DNA from: Oscillospiraceae bacterium
Lineage (GTDB): Bacteria > Bacillota_A > Clostridia > Oscillospirales > Ruminococcaceae
Length of the DNA stretch: 5,769 nt
Assembly (NCBI GenBank): GCA_017400025.1
Contig: JAFQAF010000093.1
Span: 1 to 5,769, forward strand
Direction: 5' to 3'
Numbering within the stretch: position 1 is the stretch's first letter; each line of letters opens with the position of its first letter. Positions 5,600 to 5,769 of the stretch are shown here, piece after piece. The notes below the pieces were generated by a model that did no database searches, was not told the origin of the DNA, and saw only the letters and a list, made by a program, of their open reading frames with translations. Made by a program: the position numbers and the translations under genes.

Positions 5600-5769
5600 A
5601 TGGCAAAATGTGATTGTTGTGGCAAGGGTGTAGCTTTTGGTATTAAAGTTTCTCACTCTCACAGACGCTCTAACAGAGCTTGGAAACCAAACGTAAAGAG
5701 AGTTAAAGCTATCGTGGACGGTTCTCCACGTTATATTCACGTATGCACCAGATGTCTTCGCTCTGGTAA
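5600..5769 (+). CDS. rpmB: 50S ribosomal protein bL28, zinc-ribbon form, C-terminus cut by window edge
   Basis: The frame opens at ATG 5600 and runs to the right edge with 56 codons plus two bases. The final TAA of the window is not in frame; the next codon begins AA, so the gene continues. Family members of this type are about 60-63 residues, so only a few residues are missing. The start MAKCDCCGKG, the block VSHSHRRSNRAWKPNVKRV (17-35) and the end VCTRCLRSG (48-56) are typical of clostridial bL28. Cys4/Cys7 and Cys49/Cys52 form the two CxxC pairs of the zinc-binding version; Cys6 is an additional cysteine. bL28 is part of the large ribosomal subunit. It is divergent from the scpAB operon and has its own promoter. 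Confidence 0.96.
   Translation, partial: MAKCDCCGKGVAFGIKVSHSHRRSNRAWKPNVKRVKAIVDGSPRYIHVCTRCLRSG

Noticed and set aside
5767..5769. TAA at the window end as the rpmB stop codon
   Set aside because: The frame from ATG 5600 reads GGT at 5765-5767 and then AA, so TAA is out of frame and the gene continues beyond the edge.

Overview
The window looks like a chromosomal housekeeping locus of a low-to-moderate-GC Firmicute of the class Clostridia, most likely Oscillospiraceae/Ruminococcaceae-like. This is inferred from the gene order, strong AGGAGG-type ribosome binding sites, the zinc-ribbon form of ribosomal protein bL28, and the GerW and DUF2953 families. No mobile element, CRISPR array, tRNA or rRNA is visible.

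Layout, right to left. A partial rpmB gene (bL28) is on the plus strand at the right edge and runs out of the window. Between it and the next gene is an AT-rich divergent promoter region (about 5315-5599), with sigma-A-like promoters facing both ways. From there a compact minus-strand operon of seven genes runs leftward: an M50 site-2-protease-like metalloprotease, scpA, scpB, a DUF2953 membrane protein, a GerW/YtfJ family protein, an RluB/RsuA family 23S rRNA pseudouridine synthase, and a 117-residue protein with weak GNAT-like character. The genes overlap or nearly touch (4-, about 17- and 23-base overlaps; gaps of 3, 9 and 28 bases). The run ends in a 10-bp-stem intrinsic terminator at 1081-1105.

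Left of the terminator a separate minus-strand gene has its own extended -10 promoter, a possible operator-like inverted repeat and a good ribosome binding site. It encodes an exported lipoprotein with at least five GLUG-type repeats and is cut by the left window edge; at least 325 residues are present. This is the most individual, accessory-looking part of the window.

Functionally the operon mixes chromosome segregation (the kleisin ScpA and its partner ScpB, which work with SMC), membrane proteolysis, a sporulation/germination-associated pair (DUF2953-GerW) and ribosome maturation (RluB). Two gene starts are better placed downstream of the longest possible start: 5314 for the protease and 3376 for DUF2953. 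I found no convincing evidence of a wholly new system. The points most worth checking are the Cys-bearing GLUG lipoprotein, the GNAT-like operon tail gene, and gerW sitting in an apparently vegetatively expressed operon.
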